A stretch of 64,000 nucleotides of DNA from Streptococcus suis S735 (GTDB taxonomy: Bacteria > Bacillota > Bacilli > Lactobacillales > Streptococcaceae), in assembly GCF_000294495.1 (NCBI RefSeq), contig NC_018526.1, forward strand, positions 1,674,001 to 1,738,000, read 5' to 3'. The notes beneath the pieces were generated by a model. That model was not told the origin of the DNA and did not search any database. It saw only the letters and a list, made by a program, of their open reading frames with translations. Position numbers and translations under genes: made by a program. This document shows, one piece after another, positions 33,901 through 42,084 of the stretch (positions are counted from its first letter, which is position 1; every line of letters begins with the position of its first letter).

Positions 33901-35423
33901 CATTTTTTCCCGTGCCCTGTATTAAAGGAACTATTGAAATTACTGCTTGTAATAGCCGTCTTATCCGCAATGAGATTGGCCAAGCCATACCAATTTTTAT
34001 CCGAAGGTTTCTGTTTGGTTGGATCACCTTGATAGCCTGTAAAGAAGATATTCTCATTCTCATGATAATCCTCACCCGTCGCACCCAAACTTGTAATGGT
34101 ATCTGGCGCAAACAGACCGAGTGATAATTTCAATTTCCCGTTTTCATCAAACAGAGCATCCCAGTTAATTTGCGTTTTGTAAGAGCCTCCCCGTTGCAAT
34201 TCAAATCCAGCAAAAATATCAAATGGATTTCGACCGATTCGTTTCGCCACTTCGATTGAATAGTTATTTTTGGCCCGTGTCCAGTTAAAATTCGCAAAGA
34301 AATGATCCGCAGGGACCTTGTCTCCTTCCTTTTCCATAAACGGATAGTTGTACTCACCCAAACCATCTTCGTGATAGCGACCATATTCGTAGGTCATGGC
34401 ATCATACCAAGAATACGTTATCGGATAACCAATCGATTCTGCATATTCCTTGGTATAGAGCATGAAGTTTCTCATTGTTTCCCCTAGTGGTTGAACCAAG
34501 CCTCCTGTAGTCTCTTGATTTATGAAATAACCATCGAAACCGTAGTATTTAGCCATATCTACCAACTTACGAGCAACAGGAAAACTTCCATCAGGATCCT
34601 GTCTCATAGAAGATACAAACTTCTCTTGATCTTCAATACTACTGGACCAATTGTAGAAAATCGTTCCCAAAACAGGCACACCATTACGGTGTCCAGCATC
34701 AATGACGTCTGGGCTAGGAATCAAGCCTTCCCAAAATACCATTGAATCAATATACTGCCAGTAATCAAAGGCATAGGCTTTAAACTCTTCTCCCCCAACA
34801 GAGGCATGGTCTTTCGCCTTAGAGTTGGTATTTGAAAGAGCTTCTACCTTTGCATTCTCATTGGCTCTCTCATTGACGACGTGCCCTCTAAAGCGCTCAA
34901 CCAACTCTACAGAAGCGCGGTTCAAATCATCATCTGGACGAGCACCCGGCTCCCAAGCAAGCACCTGATCCCAGTTGTCAAACTTAATCTCTTTCGGACG
35001 AATTCCTTGATCCTCTACCTGAGGAAAATCTGAAAGCAACAGACCAGAATCTGAAGAATCTACCTCTTTATCTTCCGCTTCCTCTGTATCCTCTAGTTTA
35101 TTTTCTGGATTATCAGACGGAGCTGAAGGCAGTTTTTCTTCTCTACTATCTGATACAGATGCTTCTCCATTCAACTCTTCGGTCACCGCTTTCTCGTCTG
35201 CTGAAATTGGTGACATTCCTTCTTCAGCTTCGGTCTTTTCCACATGTTCGTTCACTACGGAAGAGAGTTCAACAGCTGGCTCTGACAAGCTGTCCACATT
35301 TTCTAGCTGGTCCGCAGAAACCTGTGTTCCAAATAAGGTCGCACCAATCAAAACAGAACAAGCACCTATTGTAAATTTTCGAATACCGAATCGCTGACGT
35401 TTGTCGAAATCACATTTTGTCAT
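30948..35423 (-). CDS. Cell-wall-anchored endo-beta-N-acetylglucosaminidase (GH85, EndoD-like)
   Basis: The 1491-residue protein is a secreted GH85 endoglycosidase. A YSIRK-like signal (FGIRKFTIGACSVLIG, 12-27) leads to an acidic linker (40-135) and a GH85 barrel. The catalytic pair N302 and E304 stand in FDGYFINQETTGG. Beta-rich modules follow (about 570-1080), then bacterial Ig-like domains (about 1080-1240), a helical segment and a C-terminal sorting signal: LPQTG at 1456-1460, a hydrophobic stretch and KLRKQGE. Sortase would fix it to the wall. GH85 cuts between the two core GlcNAc residues of N-glycans, releasing glycan from host proteins. It is close in layout to pneumococcal EndoD. Confidence 0.95.
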   Translation of the reverse strand: MTKCDFDKRQRFGIRKFTIGACSVLIGATLFGTQVSADQLENVDSLSEPAVELSSVVNEHVEKTEAEEGMSPISADEKAVTEELNGEASVSDSREEKLPSAPSDNPENKLEDTEEAEDKEVDSSDSGLLLSDFPQVEDQGIRPKEIKFDNWDQVLAWEPGARPDDDLNRASVELVERFRGHVVNERANENAKVEALSNTNSKAKDHASVGGEEFKAYAFDYWQYIDSMVFWEGLIPSPDVIDAGHRNGVPVLGTIFYNWSSSIEDQEKFVSSMRQDPDGSFPVARKLVDMAKYYGFDGYFINQETTGGLVQPLGETMRNFMLYTKEYAESIGYPITYSWYDAMTYEYGRYHEDGLGEYNYPFMEKEGDKVPADHFFANFNWTRAKNNYSIEVAKRIGRNPFDIFAGFELQRGGSYKTQINWDALFDENGKLKLSLGLFAPDTITSLGATGEDYHENENIFFTGYQGDPTKQKPSDKNWYGLANLIADKTAITSSNFNSSFNTGHGKKWFVDGKVAKDGEWNYRSVSGILPTWRWWIEASGEKLAAAYDFDDAYNGGNSLRFTGDLEKDGKQEIKLYSTKIPLSETSRLRVAHKGGQGANISLALALEPDYQFANKEAWRLLKLSGDWQDQTFDLSSLAGKTVYGIQVVVENEAALSDFDFRLGQLAIYDQENSPTAPKDGQVLAKRLKNAQDAEAVISFTGTDDADYYEVYAQVDGQWKLLTGSSNTRIYLPQLVRSAQAEGRTQALKVHAVGKNGLRSEAGEFIFDWEMTVKDTSLPKPSAENIVLGAEVIGSSFAKKEGGEGIEGMLNGTITSLSDKWSSHQLSGHVDIRLTQPRTVVRWAMDHAGAGGESVNDGLMNTKDFDLYYKNENGDWVLAKEVRGNRDHVTDIVLDKPIRAQEWRLDVLTSDNGTPWKAIRIYNWRMYEELDMETPNIPMTHAVARHLGNHQIQVGFKDVPANRKIALYSSPDAVKPLAELETTESGNLIFDPIRFESLPEFIYYRTLEEGKDWSNLLAIRVPQGEKVVKAMEWIAPLEKKVYRQGSPLSLAGAQFRVVFEGDWPAERVNTTNPAVTVRGFDPQKLGEQTLTVSYLGETLAQPLMVYVVEDIAQGEKKAVGLEIQQLPKVQYVVGDDLDVTNGRFAIIYDDESTQSFSLTEAGVEIVGFDSRKEGRQSLGLRYAGLETSFDVLVSPKPIVNDEYLKQKIAEIEALQTQTAYLYSSEQTQLALQTALEEAKSVVADTNRTVEQVEAAQTLLEKQLGELDGEKLYQADLGRLNQLIQEVKGIDRPINSSELSSLLEKTEKILGSDSIRPDEMKELLSEWTDLFEQSSLVTHVGTRDSMESKNLLAPEKPRMDLTYELVPRQIITRTSTDLPLGKERIVQEGADGQMMIAHLVYSDGRRELYSRIVADESQPKIVEVGSGLPIQQEKTLMVENSLQVEKQIRDASLQKSGLPQTGDTYQEKYVFLGLIGVALAGLSQLAKLRKQGE

Positions 35424-35578
35424 ATTTTCCTCCTACACAATTGTAGTGCAACAGCTGTTCTCAATTTCCTCCTTTCCAGATCATAGTTGGCACATGCTAC
35501 CTTTGATAGAACAGCTATCACACGAAGTTTATCAGGTTTTATTAATTCCATTGTACAGAGGAAAAATATGACCTTCAA
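35424..35578 (-). promoter_or_regulatory. Promoter and long 5' UTR of the GH85 gene
   Basis: TTGAAG (35573-35578) and TACAAT (35550-35555) with 17-bp spacing form a good promoter. The 5' UTR is about 120 nt, with two purine-rich ribosome-like sites (GGAAAGGAGG further up and TAGGAGG next to the ATG), a perfect AACAGCTGTT palindrome (35451-35460) and a second partial AGCTGTT copy near 35507. These could be operator sites. No cre was seen. Confidence 0.6.
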
Positions 35579-35629
35579 GCCCTCATGGTTCCCTTCTTTA
35601 AATCAGATAAAAAGAACTTTAGTTTAGAG

Positions 35630-35665
35630 AAAACAAAAAAGAGGAAGTTTCCCTCCTCGTTGTCT
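35630..35665 (-). terminator. Terminator after mrnC
   Basis: On the minus strand GAGGAGGGAAACTTCCTC followed by TTTTTTG is a strong intrinsic terminator. It closes the cysS-mrnC operon before the GH85 promoter. Confidence 0.8.
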
Positions 35666-35668
35666 TCG

Positions 35669-36067
35669 TTAATTATTTTCTACAAACTTAATACACCAAC
35701 CTACCAGTTCATCCAGGCGTTCCATCTGCTCTGTCATGTGCAGGTAGCCCAAGACCGCCTCAAAGCCTGTGGACATCCGATAGGTGACCACGTCCGCATT
35801 CTTGGCCTTGGTATGGCTATTGGTATTGCGCCCCCGCTTGTAGATTTCTTCCTCTTTTTCGGTCAATAGCTGAGCTTCTAAGAGGGCAGAAATCAAGCCT
35901 GCCTGAGCCTTGGCCGAGACGTATTTGTTAGCCTCGCCATGCAATTTGTTAGGCTTGGTCAGTCCCTTGAAAATCAAGTGCCGTCTGATATACATGGAAT
36001 AGACAGCATCCCCTTCAAAAGCCAGAGCAATTCCATTGATGAGATTGACATCTACTGCCTTAGTCAC
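35669..36067 (-). CDS. mrnC: Mini-ribonuclease III
   Basis: The 132-residue protein is Mini-III, the RNase III catalytic domain without a dsRNA-binding domain, which matures 23S rRNA ends. LAFEGDAVYSMYIRRHLIF near residues 13-31 and RGRNTNSHTKAKNADVVTYRMSTGFEAVLGYLHM carry the conserved acidic and basic residues. It overlaps cysS by 8 bases, the usual Firmicutes arrangement. In most relatives rlmB follows directly. Here a 28-kb accessory block intervenes. Confidence 0.95.
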   Translation of the reverse strand: MTKAVDVNLINGIALAFEGDAVYSMYIRRHLIFKGLTKPNKLHGEANKYVSAKAQAGLISALLEAQLLTEKEEEIYKRGRNTNSHTKAKNADVVTYRMSTGFEAVLGYLHMTEQMERLDELVGWCIKFVENN

Positions 36068-37403
36068 GTGTCCACCTCACACCATCCTTGGTATCCAAGA
36101 GCTTGATGCCCTGAGCTGCCAATTCATCACGAATACGGTCAGCCGTCGCAAAGTCCCGATTGGCACGCGCTGCTTGACGTTCTGCTATCAAGGCTTCAAT
36201 CTCGCTGTCCAAGACTTCTTCTTCAAAAACAATACCAAAGACGGCGAGCATCTTGCCAAAGGCTTCTTTTACAGTTTCATCGTAGTTGCCTGAGTTGATC
36301 CATTTGGCAAAGTCAAAGATAGCCGTAATCCCGTTTGCTGCGTTGAAATCATCATCCATGGCTGCTTCAAAGGCCGCCAGATGTAATTCAAGAGCTGACT
36401 TATCCACAGAGTTTTGCACAGGTTGTGTATAAGTATTTTTTAGATATTTGAGATTGATTTCCGCATCTGAAATAGCCTTCTCAGTGTAGTTGAGTGGACG
36501 GCGGTAGTGCTGGGTGGCTAGGAAGAAGCGCAAGACCTGACCATCAATTTGTTCCAACATATCATGGGCTGTCAGGAAATTGCCCAAGGACTTGGACATC
36601 TTCTCATCATTGATGTTGAGCATGGCATTGTGCATCCAGTAGTTGGCAAAGGTTTGACCTGTTTTGCACTCAGACTGGGCGATTTCATTGGTATGGTGAG
36701 GAAATTCCAAGTCCGCACCACCACCGTGAATATCGATGGTAGCTCCCAAAATCTCTGTCGCCATGACCGAACACTCGATATGCCAACCTGGACGACCCGC
36801 TCCCCAAGGACTTCCCCAAGAAACTTCGCCTGACTTGGCAGTTTTCCACAGGGCAAAATCGAAAGGATGTTCTTTCAATTGACCTTCTCCCTCAACACGA
36901 CCAGAAGCCCCAACCTCCAAGTCAGATAGGGTTTTGTTGGCCAAACGAGCATAATTCTCCACCTTTTCCACACGAAAATAAACATCGCCAGCCGCTTCAT
37001 AGGCGTAACCCTTGTCAATCAAGACCTGCACAAAATCGATGATTTCATCCATGTAGTCGATAACGCGAGGATTTTTGGTAGCTGGCTTGACACCCAGTTT
37101 TGTCACATCTTCCTTGAAAGCTGCGATAAATTTATCAGACAGTTCCTTGGTTGTCATGCCTGCTTCATTAGCAGCTTTGATAATCTTGTCATCCACATCC
37201 GTAAAGTTTGAGATGTAGGTCACATCATAGCCACGGTATTCAAAATAGCGGCGGATGGTATCAAAAGCCACGACACTACGGGCATTACCGATATGGATAT
37301 AGTTGTAAACCGTCGGACCGCAAACATACATCTTGACCTTACCCTCTTCCAAGGGCACAAAGTCACGCAGACTGCGAGTCATGGTATCGTAAATTTTAAT
37401 CAT
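36060..37403 (-). CDS. cysS: Cysteinyl-tRNA synthetase
   Basis: The 447-residue protein is a class I aminoacyl-tRNA synthetase that charges tRNA-Cys. It shows the HIGH-type motif HIGNAR near residue 37, zinc ligands including C28 in MYVCGPTVYNYIHIGNARS, HHTNEIAQSEC, and the KMSKSLGNF motif near 268. Length is normal for the streptococcal enzyme. It sits in the cysE-(nucleoside phosphorylase)-small membrane gene-cysS-mrnC operon. Confidence 0.97.
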   Translation of the reverse strand: MIKIYDTMTRSLRDFVPLEEGKVKMYVCGPTVYNYIHIGNARSVVAFDTIRRYFEYRGYDVTYISNFTDVDDKIIKAANEAGMTTKELSDKFIAAFKEDVTKLGVKPATKNPRVIDYMDEIIDFVQVLIDKGYAYEAAGDVYFRVEKVENYARLANKTLSDLEVGASGRVEGEGQLKEHPFDFALWKTAKSGEVSWGSPWGAGRPGWHIECSVMATEILGATIDIHGGGADLEFPHHTNEIAQSECKTGQTFANYWMHNAMLNINDEKMSKSLGNFLTAHDMLEQIDGQVLRFFLATQHYRRPLNYTEKAISDAEINLKYLKNTYTQPVQNSVDKSALELHLAAFEAAMDDDFNAANGITAIFDFAKWINSGNYDETVKEAFGKMLAVFGIVFEEEVLDSEIEALIAERQAARANRDFATADRIRDELAAQGIKLLDTKDGVRWTRD

Positions 37404-37413
37404 AGTTTCTCCA

Positions 37414-37599
37414 TTACTTCTGAGTATTCTTTAGGACTTGATACTTTTGATACAATTTTACTAGCCAATAAGCTGTCGCGGCCAACCAAATCATCCCTAC
37501 CTGCCAGCTTCCTTGGGAGAATTTAAGGATAAACATGATTGTCCCAGCGATGGCGGTCAACACATAAGGCCAGTTTTGTCTTACTAATTTTTTTAACAT
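37414..37599 (-). CDS. Small membrane protein
   Basis: The 61-residue protein has two hydrophobic segments (about 11-28 and 33-50) between basic ends. It is translationally coupled: its ATG overlaps the stop of the nucleoside phosphorylase gene in ATGTTAA, and cysS starts 10 bases after its stop. The position in a tight operon supports that it is real. Function is unknown. Confidence 0.7.
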   Translation of the reverse strand: MLKKLVRQNWPYVLTAIAGTIMFILKFSQGSWQVGMIWLAATAYWLVKLYQKYQVLKNTQK

Positions 37600-38366
37600 G
37601 ATCTACTTTCTAATTTTCTTGCAATGGCCATGGCCACTTCAAAGAAGGTCATACTGTCAGCCATCCGTTCCTCTCGACGGGCATCCCATTCATTCTTGTG
37701 GTGGTCCACATAGTCTGCCGTGTAGAAAAATTGGTAGACCTTGGCCTGACGAAAGTTTGCCCAGGCCATGATAGCAGAAGCTTCCATATCGACCACCATG
37801 GCACCAGCGGCTAGGCGACGCTTGACCTTGGCAGCTGTTTCCCGAAAGAAAGCGTCCGTGGTCCAGGTCTTAGCCCGCACGTGCTCGATTCCCGCTTGGT
37901 CCAAGGCCTTTTCCATGGTTAATAGCAGAGCAGGGTCATAGCTGATTTCCTCGCTAGCAGGTGCGTAGTGGTAACCAGTTCCCTCGTCCCGAAGAGCAGA
38001 GCTAGGAAGGATGATCTTATCCGCAGCGAGCGACTTATCCAGCACCCCACAAGAACCCAGAACGATAAAATTCTCAAAGCCACAGGCTTTCAGCTCTTCC
38101 AGATGACCAACTGCCATTGGAGCACCGATTACTGCCAACATGACCGCAACCTGCAGTCCATCTCTTTCCAAAATATACCAAGGATGGCGACCATTTAACG
38201 TCTGAAGATGACCACCTTCCCTGCTTTCAGCTAGCTGACTTACTCGGTCCACGATTTCTCCATTGAAGGAGAAAATCATCGTCTCACATACCTCTCCACC
38301 ACCACGGATAGCCTTGTCCGTTGGTTCAATAACTGCAGAGGTGTTTTCAAATTCTTCTAGTAGCAT
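37593..38366 (-). CDS. Nucleoside phosphorylase family protein
   Basis: The 257-residue protein belongs to the PNP/UDP phosphorylase superfamily. GAPMAVGHLEELKACGFENFIVLGSCG resembles the substrate region, and MVVDMEASAIMAWANF holds the conserved methionine-glutamate that contacts the ribose. It likely cleaves a purine or pyrimidine nucleoside. Specificity is not readable. It lies between cysE and the small membrane gene. Confidence 0.85.
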   Translation of the reverse strand: MLLEEFENTSAVIEPTDKAIRGGGEVCETMIFSFNGEIVDRVSQLAESREGGHLQTLNGRHPWYILERDGLQVAVMLAVIGAPMAVGHLEELKACGFENFIVLGSCGVLDKSLAADKIILPSSALRDEGTGYHYAPASEEISYDPALLLTMEKALDQAGIEHVRAKTWTTDAFFRETAAKVKRRLAAGAMVVDMEASAIMAWANFRQAKVYQFFYTADYVDHHKNEWDARREERMADSMTFFEVAMAIARKLESRSC

Positions 38367-38380
38367 ATCAGCCTTCTTTC

Positions 38381-38998
38381 CTACAAATGCGACGAACGAT
38401 GGCTGGCTTCTCTCAACTCTGCTAATTTTGTCGTGTAGTGTTCACGACCATCTTCCATGTCATGAATGATCTTCTCATCTTTTTGACCATGAACACGGAC
38501 GATTTTAGCCGGCATACCGACCACTGTCACATCTGCTGGAACATCGGCTAGGACAACAGCAGCAGCACCTACTTTCGCATTTTCTCCGATTTCAACTGGG
38601 CCAATCACCTGGGCATGAGCAGAAACGAGTGCCCCTTTTCGAACTGTTGGATGGCGCTTCCCTGTATCCTTGCCTGTTCCTCCAAGAGTTACTCCATGGT
38701 ATAACATTACACCAGATTCGACAATTGCAGTCTCACCAATTACCAATCCCGCGCCATGATCAATAAAGACTCCCGAGGCAATTTCTGCACCTGGATGAAT
38801 TTCAATGTTGGTCCAAAAACGCCAAAACTGACTGTGCATCCGAGCTAATAATTTAAAACCATTTTGCCACATCCAGTGAGAGAGACGATGAGCAGCCAGT
38901 GCCTTGACTCCTGGGTAGGTCAAAAGGACTTCCAAGGAGTTCCGTGCTGCCGGATCTTTTTCTTTTACAATTTCTATGGTATCCTTCCACCAACCCAT
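38381..38998 (-). CDS. cysE: Serine O-acetyltransferase
   Basis: The 205-residue protein is a CysE-type serine acetyltransferase, the first step of cysteine synthesis. It has a short helical N-terminal domain, then a left-handed beta-helix of hexapeptide repeats (about 60-160) with the active-site segment GVFIDHGAGLVIGETAIV and YHGVTLGGTGKDTGKRHPTV. Its neighbours cysS and pnp match the usual streptococcal order. Confidence 0.95.
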   Translation of the reverse strand: MGWWKDTIEIVKEKDPAARNSLEVLLTYPGVKALAAHRLSHWMWQNGFKLLARMHSQFWRFWTNIEIHPGAEIASGVFIDHGAGLVIGETAIVESGVMLYHGVTLGGTGKDTGKRHPTVRKGALVSAHAQVIGPVEIGENAKVGAAAVVLADVPADVTVVGMPAKIVRVHGQKDEKIIHDMEDGREHYTTKLAELREASHRSSHL

Positions 38999-39053
38999 GA
39001 CTTCTCCTTCTAGCGAGAAGACAAGTCCATTTCGGGACTTGCCTACTTCACCA

Positions 39054-41273
39054 TTATTTTTTATCTACTTTATGAAATTTAAATTCACCAAAGTTATTAT
39101 CTTTTTTCTCTTTGTGTTCTTTATGACGACGAGGTTTTTCTGAACGTTCACGTTTTTCTGGTTCCACGTAGCCTTCTGGTTTTGGTAGAAGAGCTTTCAT
39201 AGAAGCATCAATACGTCCCTTATCATCAATTTTTATCACCTTAACATCTACAACATCGCCAACCTCAACCAAATCTTCTGGTTTATTGACACGTGTCCAA
39301 GCCATTTCAGAAACGTGGACGAGGGCATCGGTCTTGTCAAAAAGGTTGACAAAGGCACCGAATTTCTCCAAACGAACCACTTTTGCTTGGAAGACTTCGT
39401 CCACTTTTGCTTCACGGACAAGACCAGCGATGATTTCTTTTGTGCGCTCAATTGCAGCACGGTCTGGTGAGAAGATCGCCACAAGACCGTCTTCGTCGAT
39501 ATCAATTTTCACGCCAGTTTCTGCAATAATCTTATCAATGGTTTCACCACCCTTACCTATGACAATCTTGATCTTGTCCACATCAATCTTGATAGTGTCA
39601 ATCTTCGGTGCAGTTGGTGCCAAGTCAGGACGAACTTCTGGGATAGTCGCTTCGATGACATCAAGGATTTCAAAACGTGCCTTCTTAGCTTGTGCCAAGG
39701 CTTCTTCCAAGATTTGTGGTGTGATACCGTCAATTTTAATATCCATTTGAAGGGCTGTGATACCGTCACGAGTACCAGCTACCTTGAAGTCCATGTCGCC
39801 GAAGTGATCCTCAAGACCTTGAATATCGGTCAAGACGGTGTAATTGGTACCATCTGAGATCAGACCCATAGCAATCCCTGCAACGGGTGCCTTGATTGGC
39901 ACACCACCTGCCATAAGGGCAAGGGTCCCAGCTGTGATAGATGCCTGTGAAGAAGAACCGTTTGACTCCAAGACTTCTGCTACCAAGCGGATAGCGTAAG
40001 GGAAGTCTTCCAAGCTAGGCAAGACTTGCTCAAGAGCGCGCTCACCGAGAGCACCGTGACCAATCTCACGACGACCTGGTGCACCGTAACGACCAGTTGA
40101 GCCAACTGAGTATTGCGGGAAATTGTAGTGATGCAAGAAGCGTTTCTTGTACTCATCATCCAAACCGTCGATGATTTGGGTTTCTCCCATTGGTGCCAAG
40201 GTCAAGACAGAGAGGGCTTGCGTTTGACCACGGGTAAAGAGACCTGAGCCGTGAACATTTGGCAAGAAGTCTACTTCTGCATCCAAAGGACGAATCTCAT
40301 CAACACGGCGACCATCTGGACGGACCTTGTCTTCAGTAATCAAACGACGAACTTCTGTATGCTCCATGAGTTCCAAGATTTCATGGACATCACGCATGAT
40401 ACGGTCAAATTCTTCGTGCTCAGCGTATTTTTCTTCGTAAGTTGCAATGACAGTCTCGCGAACGGCATTGGTCGCATCTTCACGGGCCAATTTTTCTTCA
40501 ACCTGCACCGCTTTTTTCAAATCGTCATTGTAAGCTGCAACAATCTCAGCCTGCAATTCTGGGTCCACTTGAAGAAGCTCCACATCTGCTTTTTCCTTAC
40601 CAACTGCTGCCACGATTTGATTTTGGAAATCCAAGAGTTCTTGAATGGCCGCATGACCTTTCAAGAGTGCTTCCAACATCACTTCTTCTGATAATTCTTT
40701 GGCACCCGATTCAACCATGTTGATAGCGTCTTTGTTACCAGCAACTGTCAATTCTAAAAGGGAGGCTTCTTGTTGAGCTTGATCTGGGTTAATAATCAAT
40801 TCGCCATTAACATAACCAACCTGAACACCAGCAATTGGACCATTGAATGGAATGTCTGAGATCGCTAATGCCAATGAGGAACCAAACATGGCTGCCATTG
40901 GAGCAGATGCATCTGGATCATAAGAAAGCACTGTGTTGATGACTTGAACTTCGTTACGGAAACCTTCCGCAAACATTGGACGAATCGGACGATCAATCAA
41001 ACGAGCTGTCAAGGTCGCATCAGTTGACGGACGACCTTCACGCTTCATCCAGCCACCTGGGAATTTCCCAGCAGCGTACATTTTCTCTTCATAGTTGACT
41101 TGGAGGGGGAAGAAGTCTCCCGTCGCCATTTTTTTTGACATAACTGCCGCTGTAAGAACTGTGGAATCACCGTAGCGAACGACAACCGCACCGTTGGCTT
41201 GTTTGGCAACTTGACCTGTTTCAACGACCAATTTTTTGCCAGCAAAAACCGTTTCAAATACTTGTTTTGACAT
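39054..41273 (-). CDS. pnp: Polynucleotide phosphorylase
   Basis: The 739-residue protein is PNPase, a 3'-to-5' phosphorolytic exoribonuclease of the RNA degradosome. Two RNase PH domains (about 1-230 and 310-540) flank an alpha-helical domain. The second carries [16 protein letters not shown] and the KH domain [19 protein letters not shown] near 570, followed by an S1 domain (about 625-700) and a basic, charged tail with many Lys and Arg. It stands upstream of cysE on the same strand, and is the last gene before the GNAT gene on the other side. Confidence 0.97.
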   Translation of the reverse strand: MSKQVFETVFAGKKLVVETGQVAKQANGAVVVRYGDSTVLTAAVMSKKMATGDFFPLQVNYEEKMYAAGKFPGGWMKREGRPSTDATLTARLIDRPIRPMFAEGFRNEVQVINTVLSYDPDASAPMAAMFGSSLALAISDIPFNGPIAGVQVGYVNGELIINPDQAQQEASLLELTVAGNKDAINMVESGAKELSEEVMLEALLKGHAAIQELLDFQNQIVAAVGKEKADVELLQVDPELQAEIVAAYNDDLKKAVQVEEKLAREDATNAVRETVIATYEEKYAEHEEFDRIMRDVHEILELMEHTEVRRLITEDKVRPDGRRVDEIRPLDAEVDFLPNVHGSGLFTRGQTQALSVLTLAPMGETQIIDGLDDEYKKRFLHHYNFPQYSVGSTGRYGAPGRREIGHGALGERALEQVLPSLEDFPYAIRLVAEVLESNGSSSQASITAGTLALMAGGVPIKAPVAGIAMGLISDGTNYTVLTDIQGLEDHFGDMDFKVAGTRDGITALQMDIKIDGITPQILEEALAQAKKARFEILDVIEATIPEVRPDLAPTAPKIDTIKIDVDKIKIVIGKGGETIDKIIAETGVKIDIDEDGLVAIFSPDRAAIERTKEIIAGLVREAKVDEVFQAKVVRLEKFGAFVNLFDKTDALVHVSEMAWTRVNKPEDLVEVGDVVDVKVIKIDDKGRIDASMKALLPKPEGYVEPEKRERSEKPRRHKEHKEKKDNNFGEFKFHKVDKK

Positions 41274-41474
41274 TAATTGTCTCCTATTTTTTCTGAAATT
41301 TTTCTTGCGTGTTTTCTACAAAAGACAATCAAACAAGCTTGTTTCACTCTCTTTTGCACAAAACCACGCATACTCCTTATTTTATCATATTTTAGGTAGA
41401 AATAAAGGCCTGAAACTATTTTTGACAAGAAAACATACTCATGATAAACTATTCAAAATAGTTGGAGGTAGAAA

Positions 41475-42002
41475 ATGGAAACTTGCCATCTTGTAGTTCC
41501 TAGTTTAAAATGGAAGAACCAAATCCTAGCCTATAAAGAAGCATTTAGCAATGAACATCTTCATGGTGGTGGCAAACTGCAACAATTTGAAGCAGTTGAG
41601 GAATGGCTAGAACACATTAAAGCTGTGTCATCTTATGGGACAAATCATACAGAACGTTCTCCTTCTTCTACATTTCTTTGTATTCGTGAAAAAGATCAAC
41701 AGATGGTTGGCATTTGCACTATTCGCCACGATCTTAATCACGAGCATTTAAAGAATTATATTGGTCATATCGGCTATTCTATTCACCCAGAAGAGCGAAG
41801 AAAAGGCTATGCGACTGAACAACTACGAATTGCCCTGCTGGAAGCTAAAAAATTGGGAATTGCCCAAGTCTTAATCACCGCTGCAGATTGGAATATTGCC
41901 TCTCAAAAGACCATCCTTGCAAATGGTGGAGTTTATGAGGATACCCGTATTGACCCTAATAGTAGCGAGCGTATGCTCCGATATTGGATTGAAAATTTGT
42001 AA
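41475..42002 (+). CDS. GNAT family N-acetyltransferase
   Basis: The 175-residue protein is a GNAT acetyltransferase. The acetyl-CoA binding loop appears as EERRKGYATEQLRIALLEAKKLG near residue 108, and ITAADWNIASQKTILANGG is the conserved motif B region. The preceding IRHDLN and GHIGYSIHPEERRKGYA segments suit the RimJ/RimL-like subgroup. The substrate is unknown. It is transcribed alone on the plus strand after a GGAGGTAG ribosome site, and a strong terminator follows. Confidence 0.88.
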   Translation: METCHLVVPSLKWKNQILAYKEAFSNEHLHGGGKLQQFEAVEEWLEHIKAVSSYGTNHTERSPSSTFLCIREKDQQMVGICTIRHDLNHEHLKNYIGHIGYSIHPEERRKGYATEQLRIALLEAKKLGIAQVLITAADWNIASQKTILANGGVYEDTRIDPNSSERMLRYWIENL

Positions 42003-42006
42003 TATA

Positions 42007-42046
42007 AAAACCTCCAATGATACTAAATCGTTTGGAGGCTTTTTTA
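42007..42046 (+). terminator. Terminator after the GNAT gene
   Basis: AACCTCCAATGAT / ATCGTTTGGAGG hairpin followed by TTTTTT is a strong terminator. Confidence 0.8.
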
Positions 42047-42084
42047 AGTTACCGATTATTGAACTCTCAGACCAAATACTCGTT

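Noticed and set aside
35159..35374. A plus-strand frame inside the 5' end of the GH85 gene
   Set aside because: It is a shadow of the signal and linker region of the surface protein. The minus frame has a start, signal peptide and domains.
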